From the NCBI RefSeq assembly GCF_910596095.1, contig NC_056550.1:9973501-10037500 (forward strand): a stretch of 64,000 bases of DNA, given 5' to 3'. Under the pieces are notes generated by a model, which made no database searches, was not told the DNA's origin, and saw only the letters and a list, made by a program, of their open reading frames with translations. Shown piece after piece: positions 35,754 through 48,000 of the stretch (positions are counted from its first letter, which is position 1; every line of letters begins with the position of its first letter). This DNA is from Thunnus maccoyii (lineage: Eukaryota; Chordata; Actinopteri; Scombriformes; Scombridae). A program made the position numbers and the translations under genes.

Positions 35754-36303
35754 AGGTTCACATTTTTTCAAGTGTGTCTTAAAACAACAGTCCAGATGAA
35801 CACTGAAAGAGGTTTTCCTTGCTGTAATCATTCCTCCTGTTCATACTGGGTATTAAAAGATCCTTTTCAAATGCGCTTTCAATGTAAGTGAACCAAAATC
35901 CACAGTGTGACCACACAGTCACTTCATCCAAAAATGCATTTATTTGAGTTTATCTGAAGCTTATATGAGGCTTCAGCAGTCTGAGTTAGTCATATCATGT
36001 GGATACCTGCCACATTTAGTCTTTTTAGCATCAAATTCCCTTTGTTTCCCTGTCAGAAGTATAGTAACAAAAAGAGGGACCTTGGCACTAAAAAGAAAGA
36101 TATCTACTTGATTTGACTTCATATAAGCTTCAGATAAAACTTTTAAATACATTTTTACAGAGAAAGAGGACTGTGAACTTTGGCTCTGATCACTAGAAGG
36201 GATCTTCTAATGGCCAGTATGAACAGAAGGAATGAAAACCTATTTCAGTGTTCATCTGGGCACCTGACTGTTGTTTTAAGACAGACTTGAAGGTTGTGAA
36301 ACC
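35754..36303. mobile_element. Foldback / MITE-like element
   Basis: About 550 bp whose two halves are inverted copies of each other. The outer arms pair 'tcttaaaacaacagtc' and 'cagatgaacactgaaa' (left) with 'tttcagtgttcatctg' and 'gactgttgttttaaga' (right). The inner parts also match ('gtttatctgaagcttatatg' against 'catataagcttcagataaaa'). The arms are about 220 bp and moderately diverged. No coding capacity. The structure fits a non-autonomous DNA transposon with very long inverted repeats. Confidence 0.85.
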
Positions 36304-36944
36304 GTCTTAACACACTCAGGGGTGTGCAGGAGATGTGCTGTTCAAGTCTGCACACCAGAATCATTAAATCTGTCTTGGATCTCTACAGTCAAAACTTCAA
36401 TGTGATGCTGTGACTGTGGTTTGGTACAGAGAAATAACACACACACACCAAAGCATTTCAGTATCGTTGCAGTACCAGGAACCCATTCACATGTTTGCGC
36501 ACACACACACAGACTTCCCTGAAGAGAGGAACCGCGATAAAAGCAACACGTACAGACCGCAAGGTGACTGAGGGCTCCTGCAGCAGCCACAGGAAGACAA
36601 CGCAAAGGTAGAAAGTGTAAAGGCAACGTCATGCTCTCAGTCTTCCGTCACACACACATACACACACACACACAAATATGAATTCAGCTCAGTGACATTA
36701 TGTTCATTTTTTACACATGAAAAAACAATTTCAAACACAAGTTGAAACCAAGTTGTAGCGCTGCAGCGTAGGAAGCAAGATGTTCCTTTACAGTAATGAT
36801 AGATGCATCTTAACACTGCAGTTGAAGATCACTGTGTGGGTGTTTGTTCAACTGAAGCTTCCTCAGTGTAGGTCAGGATTTTACACGAGCGAGACATGAG
36901 AAACAACATAACAAACCTCATACGCCGGTCTCACTGTTGTTAAG
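36304..36944. other. Spacer between socs1 and clec16a, no gene
   Basis: CA-type runs near 36438, 36500 and 36650-36675. A 96-codon - strand ORF shows no domain and no splice context. Confidence 0.35.
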
Positions 36945-36952
36945 TAGAATAA

Positions 36953-36975
36953 TTTATTGCAGGTCTTTATTTATT
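36953..36975 (-). terminator. clec16a: Candidate clec16a poly(A) signal cluster
   Basis: On the - strand there are three AATAAA hexamers within about 25 bp (plus-strand TTTATT at 36953, 36966 and 36970). This is the densest such cluster downstream of the clec16a stop. It would give a 3' UTR of about 2.7 kb. Inferred only. Confidence 0.35.
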
Positions 36976-39691
36976 CCTCTGTTTCAGTTCATTAACAATA
37001 ATTACATGTTTAAAAGCCAAAAGCATTTACAGAGCATACAAACATATTACATACACACACACTACAATCAGAGACTTAATAATGGAAGCTTGTCATGGCA
37101 TGTTTGGGTAGAGGTTGGCAGTAGTGGTTACAGGTGACACGCCGCCCTGTTGGAAGACAACATGGCGGCAACATGGCGGCGTGTTCCTCCAAACCGTCGC
37201 TAGCTTCTCTACAAATGCTCCTTGTACCAAGCCTCTTCATCACTATCATTCTGCTGCTATATACAGTAGCCAGATGGAAATACTAAGAGACAGACTCAAA
37301 AAAAAAAGAAAAGAAAAAAAAAGAGAGTATTGCTCTGATTTCTCGTTAACAAACTCGACTGTACAGAGTTAAAAATAAGAATGATCGAGCCTTAAGACTT
37401 ACGATGATGGCACAGGAAATGAGAGGATGAGCTGGATCGCGAATGCAGAAAATATGAGGAAGAAGTGAACAAAAGGGGAGGAATTACGTTATAATGAATC
37501 AGTGAGTGTGCTTTGTTCTTAAGAAATCAAGTCATGAATCAAAGATAAAATACACTGACCCCATTCATATCAATTGAATAACACAGCTGTTTGGAGAGAT
37601 AAGGTGTCCGTTACATTCATCTCTCCTTTCATCGAGTAGCTCTTAAGATTATTGCAGTAGTAAAGCTTTATTCAGCTGATTAAAGGAGGGGGTTCGCCCC
37701 TAGATGCTGACCTCAGAACAGCCTGTTATGACTCTTGGGGCTATTGTTGGCAATTTTTCCAGGTTTTATACGCAGCTGTGGCCTCAATTGGGGATGAAAA
37801 TATAATTCAAACTATGTTTTGATATCCATTACTCAGGAAAGAAAAGCAGGATATAATGAAATAATATAATGAAAACAGAAAAAAAATGTTAGAGGAGTGC
37901 GTTGAGAGCATTCTATGTGAACACAATCATCCTAATTTGGAAGTAGCTGGGAACCTATGTGCTGTTGTCTTCCCAGGAAAAATGCAAGTCAAACTCTAAA
38001 ACGGAGCCAAATGCTGTCATAAAAGATTACCAGTAAATGTTTCAAGTAATCTGCCCCCAGGTCAGGTTTACAGTCCTTACATCAGATACAGAGATTTCTA
38101 TATGGAGAATTAAACTGAGCTCAGGTCAGTGTCTGAGGGGCAAGCAGCAGATACATTCAACCCAGTGTTGTTGTGGCGATGTGCGGACCTGAAGACACGT
38201 ACGTTACTTCAAATAGTTTCTTGTGACTCTATGAAGTTGTCTAACATCACTGATCTCTATTAAACTGTATCACACTATGAGGCTGTCGTTTAATCAAGAA
38301 AGTTCAGTTTTTAAATATTTCCTAAACATATGAAACAATCCCAGTAACTTACAATATGTTTTATAACCAGTGGCACACCTGCATTACCACAGGTTTGAAT
38401 TCTCATTGTATAGAATGAATGAATGAATGCATGGACTGAGTTCCTATTACTACTCACTGAACCGCTAAGCATTATGTATCACTACTGCACCACCAATCAG
38501 CTCTTTCGCATTATCTATTCTGCCGGTCGGGCTGAATGAGCACACATTATCTTACCTCTGCAGGATTCCACTCATGGGTTTGGGAAAGAAGTTAAAAGAT
38601 CTGGAATGGAAGTTGAACTAAAAGCCAATCTGCTGAGGTCAAAGTTTGTTGATTACTCTTGCATATCTTAAAAATGAAAATGCATTGTTACGCTGCACTC
38701 AAGCAAACCATCCTAAACTGTCAGCCCGAGAGATCGACATTAACGACGATGGAAACCAACTCTGTGCTGGCTGTGATCACGATCAGCTGCTTTCACACAC
38801 CTCATGTTGCATCTGAATGGATTCATTCATCCAGATGTTTAACTAGCAGGAGAACAAGATGGCCATTAAATGAACGTTTTCACAGTTTGCTCCCTCCTTG
38901 CTCAAGATCATTTCATACATTTTTTTATGATAGCCATTGATTAGCAAATGGGAAATTAATGGATCATTACTTTACTAGTGGAACAATAAGAACTAAATCA
39001 GATGGAGAACACACCCCCACCATACGCAACCATACGCACACGCCTAACCAGTGGCAGTTCTAGGTGGCAGTAACTGCAAACAGGTCTGACATGCAGCAGT
39101 TAAAAAGGCTAGTGCAGCTTACTCTGTGTGTGTGTGTGTGTGTGTGACAGCATGTGTGTGTTTAGCATAGTAGTGACCACCACCGCGAAACATCAGTGGT
39201 GAACTGTTATGTGAACATAAGACACAAAAATAGAACAGATCTTTGAAAACCTCACAGCAGCAGCAGCATGTGGAGCATGTGTGTGTGTGTGTGTGTCTCT
39301 GAGCTGACAGACCATTGATCAGAATGAGTAAAAAAATGTTGCTGGTTGCGCGCCTTTGACCCGCGCGTGCTAAAATCACTCGCATACACACGCACTCCAG
39401 TGCACGGGGAACCCAAAACGTGCTTTTGAGCTTTTCCACGAGTTCCGCCATCTGTCTGTCTCCTCCTCTGTTTTTCTCTGTGAGTAAAAAGAGTCTTTCT
39501 TCATGTGCAAACACAAATGTTGAGATGCCTCCAAAAGCCTCTTATGCTATTCACATCACACACTACCGACAGGTTGCAACATGAAAATATACTGCAGCCA
39601 AGCTGGATAGTTTAACTATCGCACTTCACTGTCCTCTGTATGTATATGTGTGTGTGAGAGAGAGATGAGTTTAAGTGCATGGGCGTGAATG
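36976..39691 (-). other. clec16a: Probable clec16a 3' UTR
   Basis: Lies between the clec16a stop and the AATAAA cluster. It has no exon-like blocks or other genes. It holds a poly-purine run (37300-37325), the tandem YY1-like sites at 37159-37180 and TG runs at 39124-39145 and 39280-39297. A 131-codon - strand ORF at 39119-39514 has no recognised domain. Confidence 0.4.
37159..37180 (+). promoter_or_regulatory. Tandem YY1-like sites
   Basis: The 11-mer AACATGGCGGC is repeated twice with no gap. Each copy matches the YY1 core AANATGGCGGC. Such sites normally mark promoters or retroelement 5' ends, so two abutting copies in a 3' UTR or intergenic position are unusual. Confidence 0.5.
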
Positions 39692-40356
39692 TTAGTCCAG
39701 TTCAAGCGAGTCTGGTGTTTCAGTGTGTATCTCTGTATCATCTGTCTTCTCTGCAGACTCTGTAGCTGTTGAGTTGTCTCTTACTTGCAGCTGTGCAGCA
39801 GAGGGCCGGTCTCTATGTGCTCCAAGAGGTATGTCTTCATCTACAGGCTCCTCATCTTCTGCCACGTTTCCTCCCTTTGGTTCCTGCGGCGCCTCATCAG
39901 TGGGTGTGACCAACTCTGTCGATGTGGTTTCCTCTTTTACCGTCACATCTGTCTCATCCATCAAAGACTTCTCGATGTCCTCCTCCTTTAGCTCTTCCTC
40001 TTCCCTTTGTTTTCCTTTCCAATCTCCCTCTTTCTCGTCATTATAGTCCTCTTCCTCTTCTGCAATGGGAGCGTCTGGTCTCTGAAGGGTTGTGGAAATG
40101 TGGCTGGCACAGGGGTGTAGGTGTGGTGAGTCGGCAGGGGGCAGCAGCGTGAGCGACTCCACGCTGAGGGTGTCGGCGTTGCTGTCGGTGAGGAGGGAGA
40201 TGGTGGGCTGGGAGGCCGGGGTGAGGCTCGGGGCCAAGGCGTGAGCTGGAGCTGGGGTCGAGGGAGTAGAGGAGACCAGTGTTACTTCCCCGCCTCCTCC
40301 TTCCCCTTCTCCTCCTGAAGAGGAGGGAGGTGTGTGCTCCAAAAACGTGCCATCAT
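39692..40356 (-). CDS. clec16a: clec16a last coding exon w14
   Basis: 665 nt including the TAA stop, phase 1 in. Acceptor TTCTTTAG|ATG. It begins DDGTFLEHTPPSSS and contains the conserved patch QPTISLLTDSNADTLSVESL. It then continues for about 130 residues of mostly acidic, repetitive sequence (Glu/Asp-rich, with KEE and DE clusters) to SLELD. Human CLEC16A ends soon after the conserved patch, so the acidic tail is an extension. The other-strand ORFs over it are shadows. Confidence 0.92.
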
Positions 40357-42028
40357 CTAAAGAAGAGCAGAGGAGAGAGTGAAGGAGATGGAAGACACAT
40401 TTTGAAGGATTCTCACTGTGTCCCTGGTGTGAAATTGTTTTTTAAAAAAGCTACACATGCTCCTCCTCCTTTGTTAATGTAATGTTTCTGTACAATTAAA
40501 TGTACTAAGAGGAAATTCTTTGCCTTAAACGTAACTCAAAAGTTTATGATAAATTCTATTAACAAGCGGCAACACTAAAACTCTCAGGATTTATAACAAA
40601 CAGGAGAACTTCGATCCATGCGGGTAAGTGCTACACATGTATTTGGACAGACACAGACAGAGGGTTGACTGAGTAACAAAGCACAGCATGTTCTCCAAGA
40701 ATCTCCTTTTAAATTGTTGGCATCTGTTATTTTAATCGCTGTTCAAAGAATGAGCAGATCCCTTATAACAAGGTTGAGATTGTTTCAAGCATGTCATTAA
40801 AAGCAGAATTTAAAAGAGGTACAGCAGGGTGGTCACACCGCACTTCTATCACACATATAAGCAGCAGCAGCAGTCGTCTAATAGTAACAGAACTACACCT
40901 TTAACTATGTACTACAGTGTCAACTACTACGTACGCATACTCACATTGTAAGAGTGAGGGTGCGGTATGGAAAACACAACAAAACTGTTTTACAATGATC
41001 AGTGTCATGGCTACAAAATCAGAACAAACCTCACCTTTGATAGCTTTTCTTAGTGTCTGTAACACTAGAAGTCAATGCATTTTGAGGCTGACAACATGTA
41101 AATCAAAAGTGGTAAAGAAAATAATGTGCTTGACAAGATTTGAAAACAATGGTTTAGTCTGCTCTTCTAAGTGGAAATGCTGATTGACAATTTATAGTTA
41201 TAAAATGAAAGCTTTTTTTTACGATGATTTATCATCAGGTAAATCATGCATACAGTGATGTTCCAGTAGATAGGTCCAGTTATGAAGCCGTTCAGGTATG
41301 AGCCGGTGTGTGAAACACTCACTGTCTATACGTATTCACTCACTACTGTGGAAAAAAGCCTGAACAGATGCAACACTTGAATGAGAGGACACCCTTAGAG
41401 CTTTCTTAGCAGGTCTTACAAACCCAGGACGACTTTTAAGCAACATTTAATGATATATGTAAATAATAATGTCAAAAAAAAAAGAAATGGTTTAACACCT
41501 GATAACATAAGGAACCAATACAGCACTCAATGCTTGATCTATTCACATTCCTTAACCATCATTCCAGCAGGCGTAAGTTTTACCTGCTGTTATTTAGTTC
41601 AGCTGAATTCAGTTCAGTAACAGTGAAAGTGCTCCAAACAAAGCTGGGTGTAAATATGCCTTGAATATTTTGTAGCGGGAGTCCCTGAGATATCTCTGTA
41701 ACCAGTTTAACAGGTACTCTGAAGGTTAGAATGTAGTTATTTATGTTCACACAAAAAACAGGACATATAGACACCTATATATATATATATATATATGATC
41801 CTATATACTTCTTACAGTATATACTAAGAACTCAACTGACACCACTGGTTTTTGCAGGTGTGTGTGTGTGTATATGTGTAGCTGTACCATAGTCACACCT
41901 TGTACTCTGAGTTAGCCACACCTCTAGCTCTATTTACTTTTCCCACAAATGTTTGTGTTGATCCAGAATCTGCCTATTATAATGAACCATATTTATTTCT
42001 TTATGATTGTGCTTCTGTAAACAAGGAA

Positions 42029-42060
<32 letters not shown>

Positions 42061-45000
42061 TGCTACCTGTGGGGCTCTGAGCTGATATAGTGCTTGCAGT
42101 AACAGAGTCACATCTTCCTGTGCTCCCACTCCCACTGGAGGGAGGTGAGGGTGAGGAGAGGGGAGAGGGACTGTGCTGTGACACACAGTGAGCCACCGCA
42201 AACCCTGGGGACGGCGCACATGAACATAAACACACACACAAACACACACACACGCTTGTGTTAACTGCTTTTGTCATTTCAGGATCATTCCTGACCCTGA
42301 CATCCTTACTTTAGGTGAGGAATGTTGTTGCCTTTCAGTTGTCTTTTTTGGGTCATCACAAGGATGAATATAAAAGAACACAAATTAAGTCTAGAGATTT
42401 TATGTGGACACAGTACAGACACTCATACACCAATGTAACCTAAGAGACTTGTGCGTCAGATACAGTTTATGTATGTGTGTGAGTGTGAGATTAACCTGTA
42501 AACTTATTCAAAACAGCTTTGTTTGAACAAATTTAAGCCTTGTAATGTTACTGTAGTTTACCCAAAACACACACAGATACATGTTGACTTTAAACTTGGC
42601 TTTCAATATATCCAATATATGTTGACTCAAAAGCCTTAGAAAATCATTTTCACAGTGAAGAAGCCTGGAATTCAAGAGCTTCACATTTCAAAGTCATTTC
42701 CATGGAAGTAAGTTTCCTCGCTGAGACAAACAAAGAGACCTATTCAGGCAGCAGGTAATTTGAACCCGGAAGAAAAGGATTTAGCTGGCACAGATGAGGC
42801 GACATTAGAACTATAGCAAAAGGTATTTAACATCAGAGGAAGAGTTTCTGCTGTATCCTCAGGAGTCATATGTCTACACAAAGCCTCTAATCTACAGCAA
42901 GTCTTGAATTACTGTTACACTTCTTAACTAAAGATCAAATCACAAATCCTTTCCACTGCTCAGATACCATCACAATTGGTTTGAAGGTCAACTTTCTGAA
43001 AAAGTTTTCTCTAAGACTTAAAAGGAAAGGTCTTAACACACTTACCCAATGTTCTTTATTATTTATTATAATACTAATTCTAATAAATGATTCAGTGTGT
43101 GTACATCATGGACCTTTGTTTACTGCCGTTGTTTTATGATGTTATTATGCTCATTCAGATTCTAGATGAAAGGCTTTCCGCTATTCATCTGTGTACTGTC
43201 TGTGCTGGCTGTATCACTTGATCAGTACATCAGCAGCACTTTAGAAACAACAGCGTCTGTGTGGGTTTTGTTTGCTCCTAATTCTGAAGCCTCTGACTGT
43301 TTGTACAACTCACCTCCAAAGCAAGTGTACAGAAGGAAAGAAAAAATATATTTAAAACTTCAAAGGAGTCTAAAAAGATGAGTTTCTACTCTCCTCAAGG
43401 GAAAGTGTATAGTCTGAAGCAGTATGTGTGGAGACTTGATCCCGCTTATGTGTGTGTCACCTGGTACTTTATCGACGGAGGCAAAGACTGATCTGTTTGC
43501 CGTGGGGTCGTTGGGGGCTCGTCTTGACTGCTCATAGAATCGGAAAGGCAGGCCGCTGGGTGAAGCGTTGGTCGTCTGGCCAAAACCCAACACCTCCGTC
43601 GCACTGGGCTGCACAGGCAGGTCCAACAGAGCTGCATACAGAAGCAATAGCTGTGTTATTTGCTTTGAATCTTTTTTTCTTTTTTTTTTTTTTTTTTTTT
43701 ACTTCAGTGGCTATTTTGGCAGTGTTCACATCCTCCTTGACTGTGCTGCATTGGCAAAATTTCAGATATCTGTTTTTAATTTTGTATGCAATTCTAAGAA
43801 TCTGCCCATCAGAGGGAGAAGTGCAAGTTGCTGATGTCCATCGGTACTTCTTGTGTCAGTACACAATAAATACTTGGTGAACTTGGTGTGTTTTCTCTTT
43901 GATTCGGTTTGTTTTCACACAGAGAAAAATCCAAGCAAGCCAAAAAGGCAGCAACAAAAGCTTCACTCATTGGTCAGATGTGTCTGGGGCAGGAGCAAGA
44001 ATGTGACTACAAGAAGAGGGTCCTGAAGGACGTCTACTTGCCAAATACAACATCCTCTGATGCACTAATCCAGGTCTGACCTTGTTTCACTCTCCGGCTA
44101 GTTGTTAGCAACTGTTTAATTCGCTCATCCGCATCCCACTATGCAAGTTCGATTTAACCGGACCGAAAAAGTGCAGATTTGAAAACACCCTTAATTACTC
44201 TTCGTTGTGAATGCACACGGCCGTGTTGGCCTGTGGATGATGAAATATGCATGGTAAATGACACTTTGAAGCTTTTGGGTAATGCTTTTACTCAAAGCTT
44301 TTATTTATCTTTAAGATCACACACATCAATTGTGGTAGGAGAATGTGAATAATATGAATGTGTATGATAAGAGAAGTATGACTAATTCAGGGTAACGACT
44401 GGTACTACAAAGCTCTTGATAAAGAGATTAGTTCACTGATTTCATTTTTGAAATTTAGTAAAGGGAATCATGTGATTTCTTGTAAAAGCCTTCTGTACCA
44501 TGTACTTTCAAGTAGCTTCTGAGACACTTTTAGCCTCTGAGTGATAAAGCGCAGTGACTCTGCTGTCCGGAGTTGAGAGGAGGAAGGGTCATTTTGGACA
44601 TATGAGTGAAGGCAGAAATCTTGAAGCGCTTCCTGCTTCCTCACCTGCGATCCTCTGCATCTTCATGCGTCTGGCCTGGATGCGACCTTTAGCTAGCCTC
44701 TGCTTGGCAATGATGCAGCGGATGTGGTCGGCGAAGATGAAGTTGGCCTGCAGGATGGGCAGGGGCTTGGCGTGGGGGTTGGAGCTGGGCTTGTGGATGA
44801 CGATGTTCAACGCTCTGCTGTCATCTTCAACGCCAGACACCTGCATGTCCTGGTGGCAGAGAGAGGGAGGGAGGAAGGGGAAAAGAGAGGGAGAGAGTGT
44901 TAAAGAGTTTAAACAGCAAGAGATAGATGAAAAGAGGTTAAAAAAAGAGGACAATAGAGAAAGTGGGAATGAAAGGGTGAAAAGGCAAACAATGACAAGA

Positions 45001-48000
45001 AAAACAAATGCAAAGAAGAGGGTGGGAAAAAAATACAAATGGACTGAAAGTGAGTTGACAGACAGATAAATGGGACATGACTGTTGATCTTAGTTACATT
45101 TGCAAATTCACACCCAAAGAGCAGTTAACATCAGAAAGCATTTTGTAATAACACTTTCACAATATCAGTTTCACTGCATCATACTGTACAAATTCTAACA
45201 TTATTGCTGCAATTCAGATGTAAGAAATGAAAGTAAAAATTAAACAAAATTAAAATTAAAATGAATTAAATTAGAAACATTAAATGCAACATCAACCTAT
45301 CTGACTCATTAGTGACAGTAAAGTATGTTACTGTATGTGCTCTAAATATTTCTAGCATTTCTTCAGTGAAAATGATATGAAGGCCATGACATACAGACAC
45401 ACACACACACACACACACCACTTTTCTCTTACTTGCAAGAGGCCGGCAAACTTGACTACACCCCATCCGAGACGTTTGGTTTCTGGTTCGACCAGACTCA
45501 TCTGGTAGACATCCACAGCGAGGAACCTTTGGGCCTGGCCGCCATCTTTGCTGACCACCATACAAGCTATTAGGTCACTATTATCTGAAAAGAAGATAAA
45601 CATGATGGTAAAGAGAGACTAATGATACCAGGACTCCAAGTTTACAGGAATGATCTGTTTACGGTTAAAATAATCAGTTAGTTGTGTACAGTGAGCAGTT
45701 TCAATTAGTTTTTGTAGCAAAAGGGCTATGATTTCGCACTGGGGGGGCACAGAGGCACTTCTCCTGGCTAACTGCTCTGTGAGGCTGTACCATAACCCTC
45801 ACCCTTAGCATGATGGTGCTTTAAGCTAAATGCTAAAGTCAGCATGCTAACATGGTCATAATGTTAGCATGATGTTTAGCAGTTATAATGTTTACCAGGT
45901 TCACCATCTTAGCTTAGTGTGTTAGCATGCTAACATTTGCTAATTGGCACTAAACACAAAGCACAGCTGAGGCTGATGGGAATGCCATTAGTTTTGCAGG
46001 TATTTGCCCATATGCCAAAGTATTGGACAAATTTTGACTTGATGATGGCGCAGGATGAAAAGTCAGAGGATCATTAAAGTTATTGCAGTTCACCCTATGA
46101 GGGACATGAATGTGTGTACCAGATTTCATGACAATCCATCCAATAGTTGTTGAGAATTTCACTCAAAACCATGGTGATCCAAGATGAAATGTCAGGGGAG
46201 CATCACTATCATTAGGATTTATCCACTGAACACCATCAATGTCTTTACAAATGTTCATAGAAATCTACTAAGGACTTGTATTATTATTATATTATATATC
46301 CACATATTTCAGTGTGGACCAAAGCAGTGGATCAATGACTGACAAATAGACCGACTTCGCCATCCCTTGAGCCATGCTGCTAATGTGGCTAAAAATAATA
46401 TAACTATGCAGACTGTGTGGACCATCACATTTTCAAGAGGTTTTAGTCTTCAATAGCTCCATGATAGACATGCACACTGTAAAATGTGCTGTAAAATACA
46501 TAGCACAGCATATATTACATATATCACTGACGTTGACATGAAATAACCACCACTCGTTTTCCGTCAGGAAACCACAAATGATGATACAGCTTAGACAGAC
46601 TATGACTTAAGACTTATGACTTTTATTTCACTAGAACATAAAAGTGCTTGATTACTTATGCCAAACCACATTCAATTAGGGCACTGCAGCTGTGAACAGA
46701 AATAAAATTCAGATCATACAATGATTCATCTTCTTTAGAAAAACCTCTGCAGTTTTTGATTTAGATTTTAGTTATGAAGTGCTATTAATGAAGTGTGATT
46801 GTGTTTTACTGCTGAACTATCTTTACATTTTTTAAATGTTACTTGTGTCTACACTAATGTACAATACATACTACATATAGAGAGAGCAGTCAGATACACA
46901 GTTAGTAAAAACAGACAGACTGTTACACACTTAAAAGGGGAATGCTTTTCTCCCACATGTCTAGGTGCATGATGCAGAAATGATACACCCACATCTCAGC
47001 ATCCTCACTTCAGTTTACCATGAAACCTACAGTACTGCGAAACAAACATGGGGTGAGGAACTGATGATGACCTCATTTGACTACACTAGTTTTGGTTTAA
47101 ATATCACCCAACTTGTCTGGCTCTAAATATAAAGCAGTAACACCAGACTGACGTACAAATTCCCCAGTGAATTCGTCTTTCGCTTGCACAATCTCATAAA
47201 TGTCTCTTCCTCTTAAAAATATTTACAGTATGCTTTTTGGTTCCTTGATTTATATTCTTAAGTATCCTGACTAATCCTTTGTTGACCAATATATGTGTCT
47301 GTTTTACATGGAAAATTGGTTGGTCGGTGAAAGTGGTACTTAGGTTTGTTTAAGGAGCCCCTATAGTTCTATGTTTGATGTGGAGGAACACTATTTTACA
47401 CTTTGTTTTTAATGGTGTTTGGTGTTTTTCTCAATGTCAGACAGCTGTTCATGCTCACATGGTGACTTGTAATGGAAATCATATGTGTTGCCTTCCGGTT
47501 ATATGACCTTTCTCTCTAATAAATATGAAAAGATCAATGGTGGTTACCAGGAACTTGACTTAACCCTCTGAAACAGTGAGTACTGAAAAGTACCTGCAGC
47601 TGCAGAAGTAGTCCCGAGTTTACTATGGTAGCAGAGGGAAGCTATCAGCCAAATGGTCAAAGAAATTGGGGGAAGTTTAAGACACTGAATCCCCAGACCA
47701 GCGGGAAAAAACCCTCCCACTCCCAACTTCTAATTAACTTCTACAGAAGGCGGGGGTGGGTCAACTTGCCTGGTCAAAAAAGGCTTAGAAATGTGAGGAA
47801 ATTTAATGACGGACAAGTTGACTAACTTTTGGGATCACTGAGACAGTTTCAACCACGGACTTTGTTTTGAAATAACTTTCACCCAGACAGACGAAAAGCA
47901 GGGAAACACCTTTCTATGAAAGATTCGGTTTCAGGTGCTTTTATTACGTTTTTATGAGTTAGAGGGTGATCTTAGTAAGACGTCCTCTGTCTCCCGTTTC

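Noticed and set aside
39119..39514. 131-codon - strand ORF considered as RMI2 or an extra clec16a exon
   Set aside because: No similarity to RMI2, no frame link to clec16a (which has a clean stop at 39692), and part of it is (CA)n-derived.
39723..40046. 107-codon + strand Ser-rich ORF
   Set aside because: Antisense shadow of the acidic last coding exon of clec16a.
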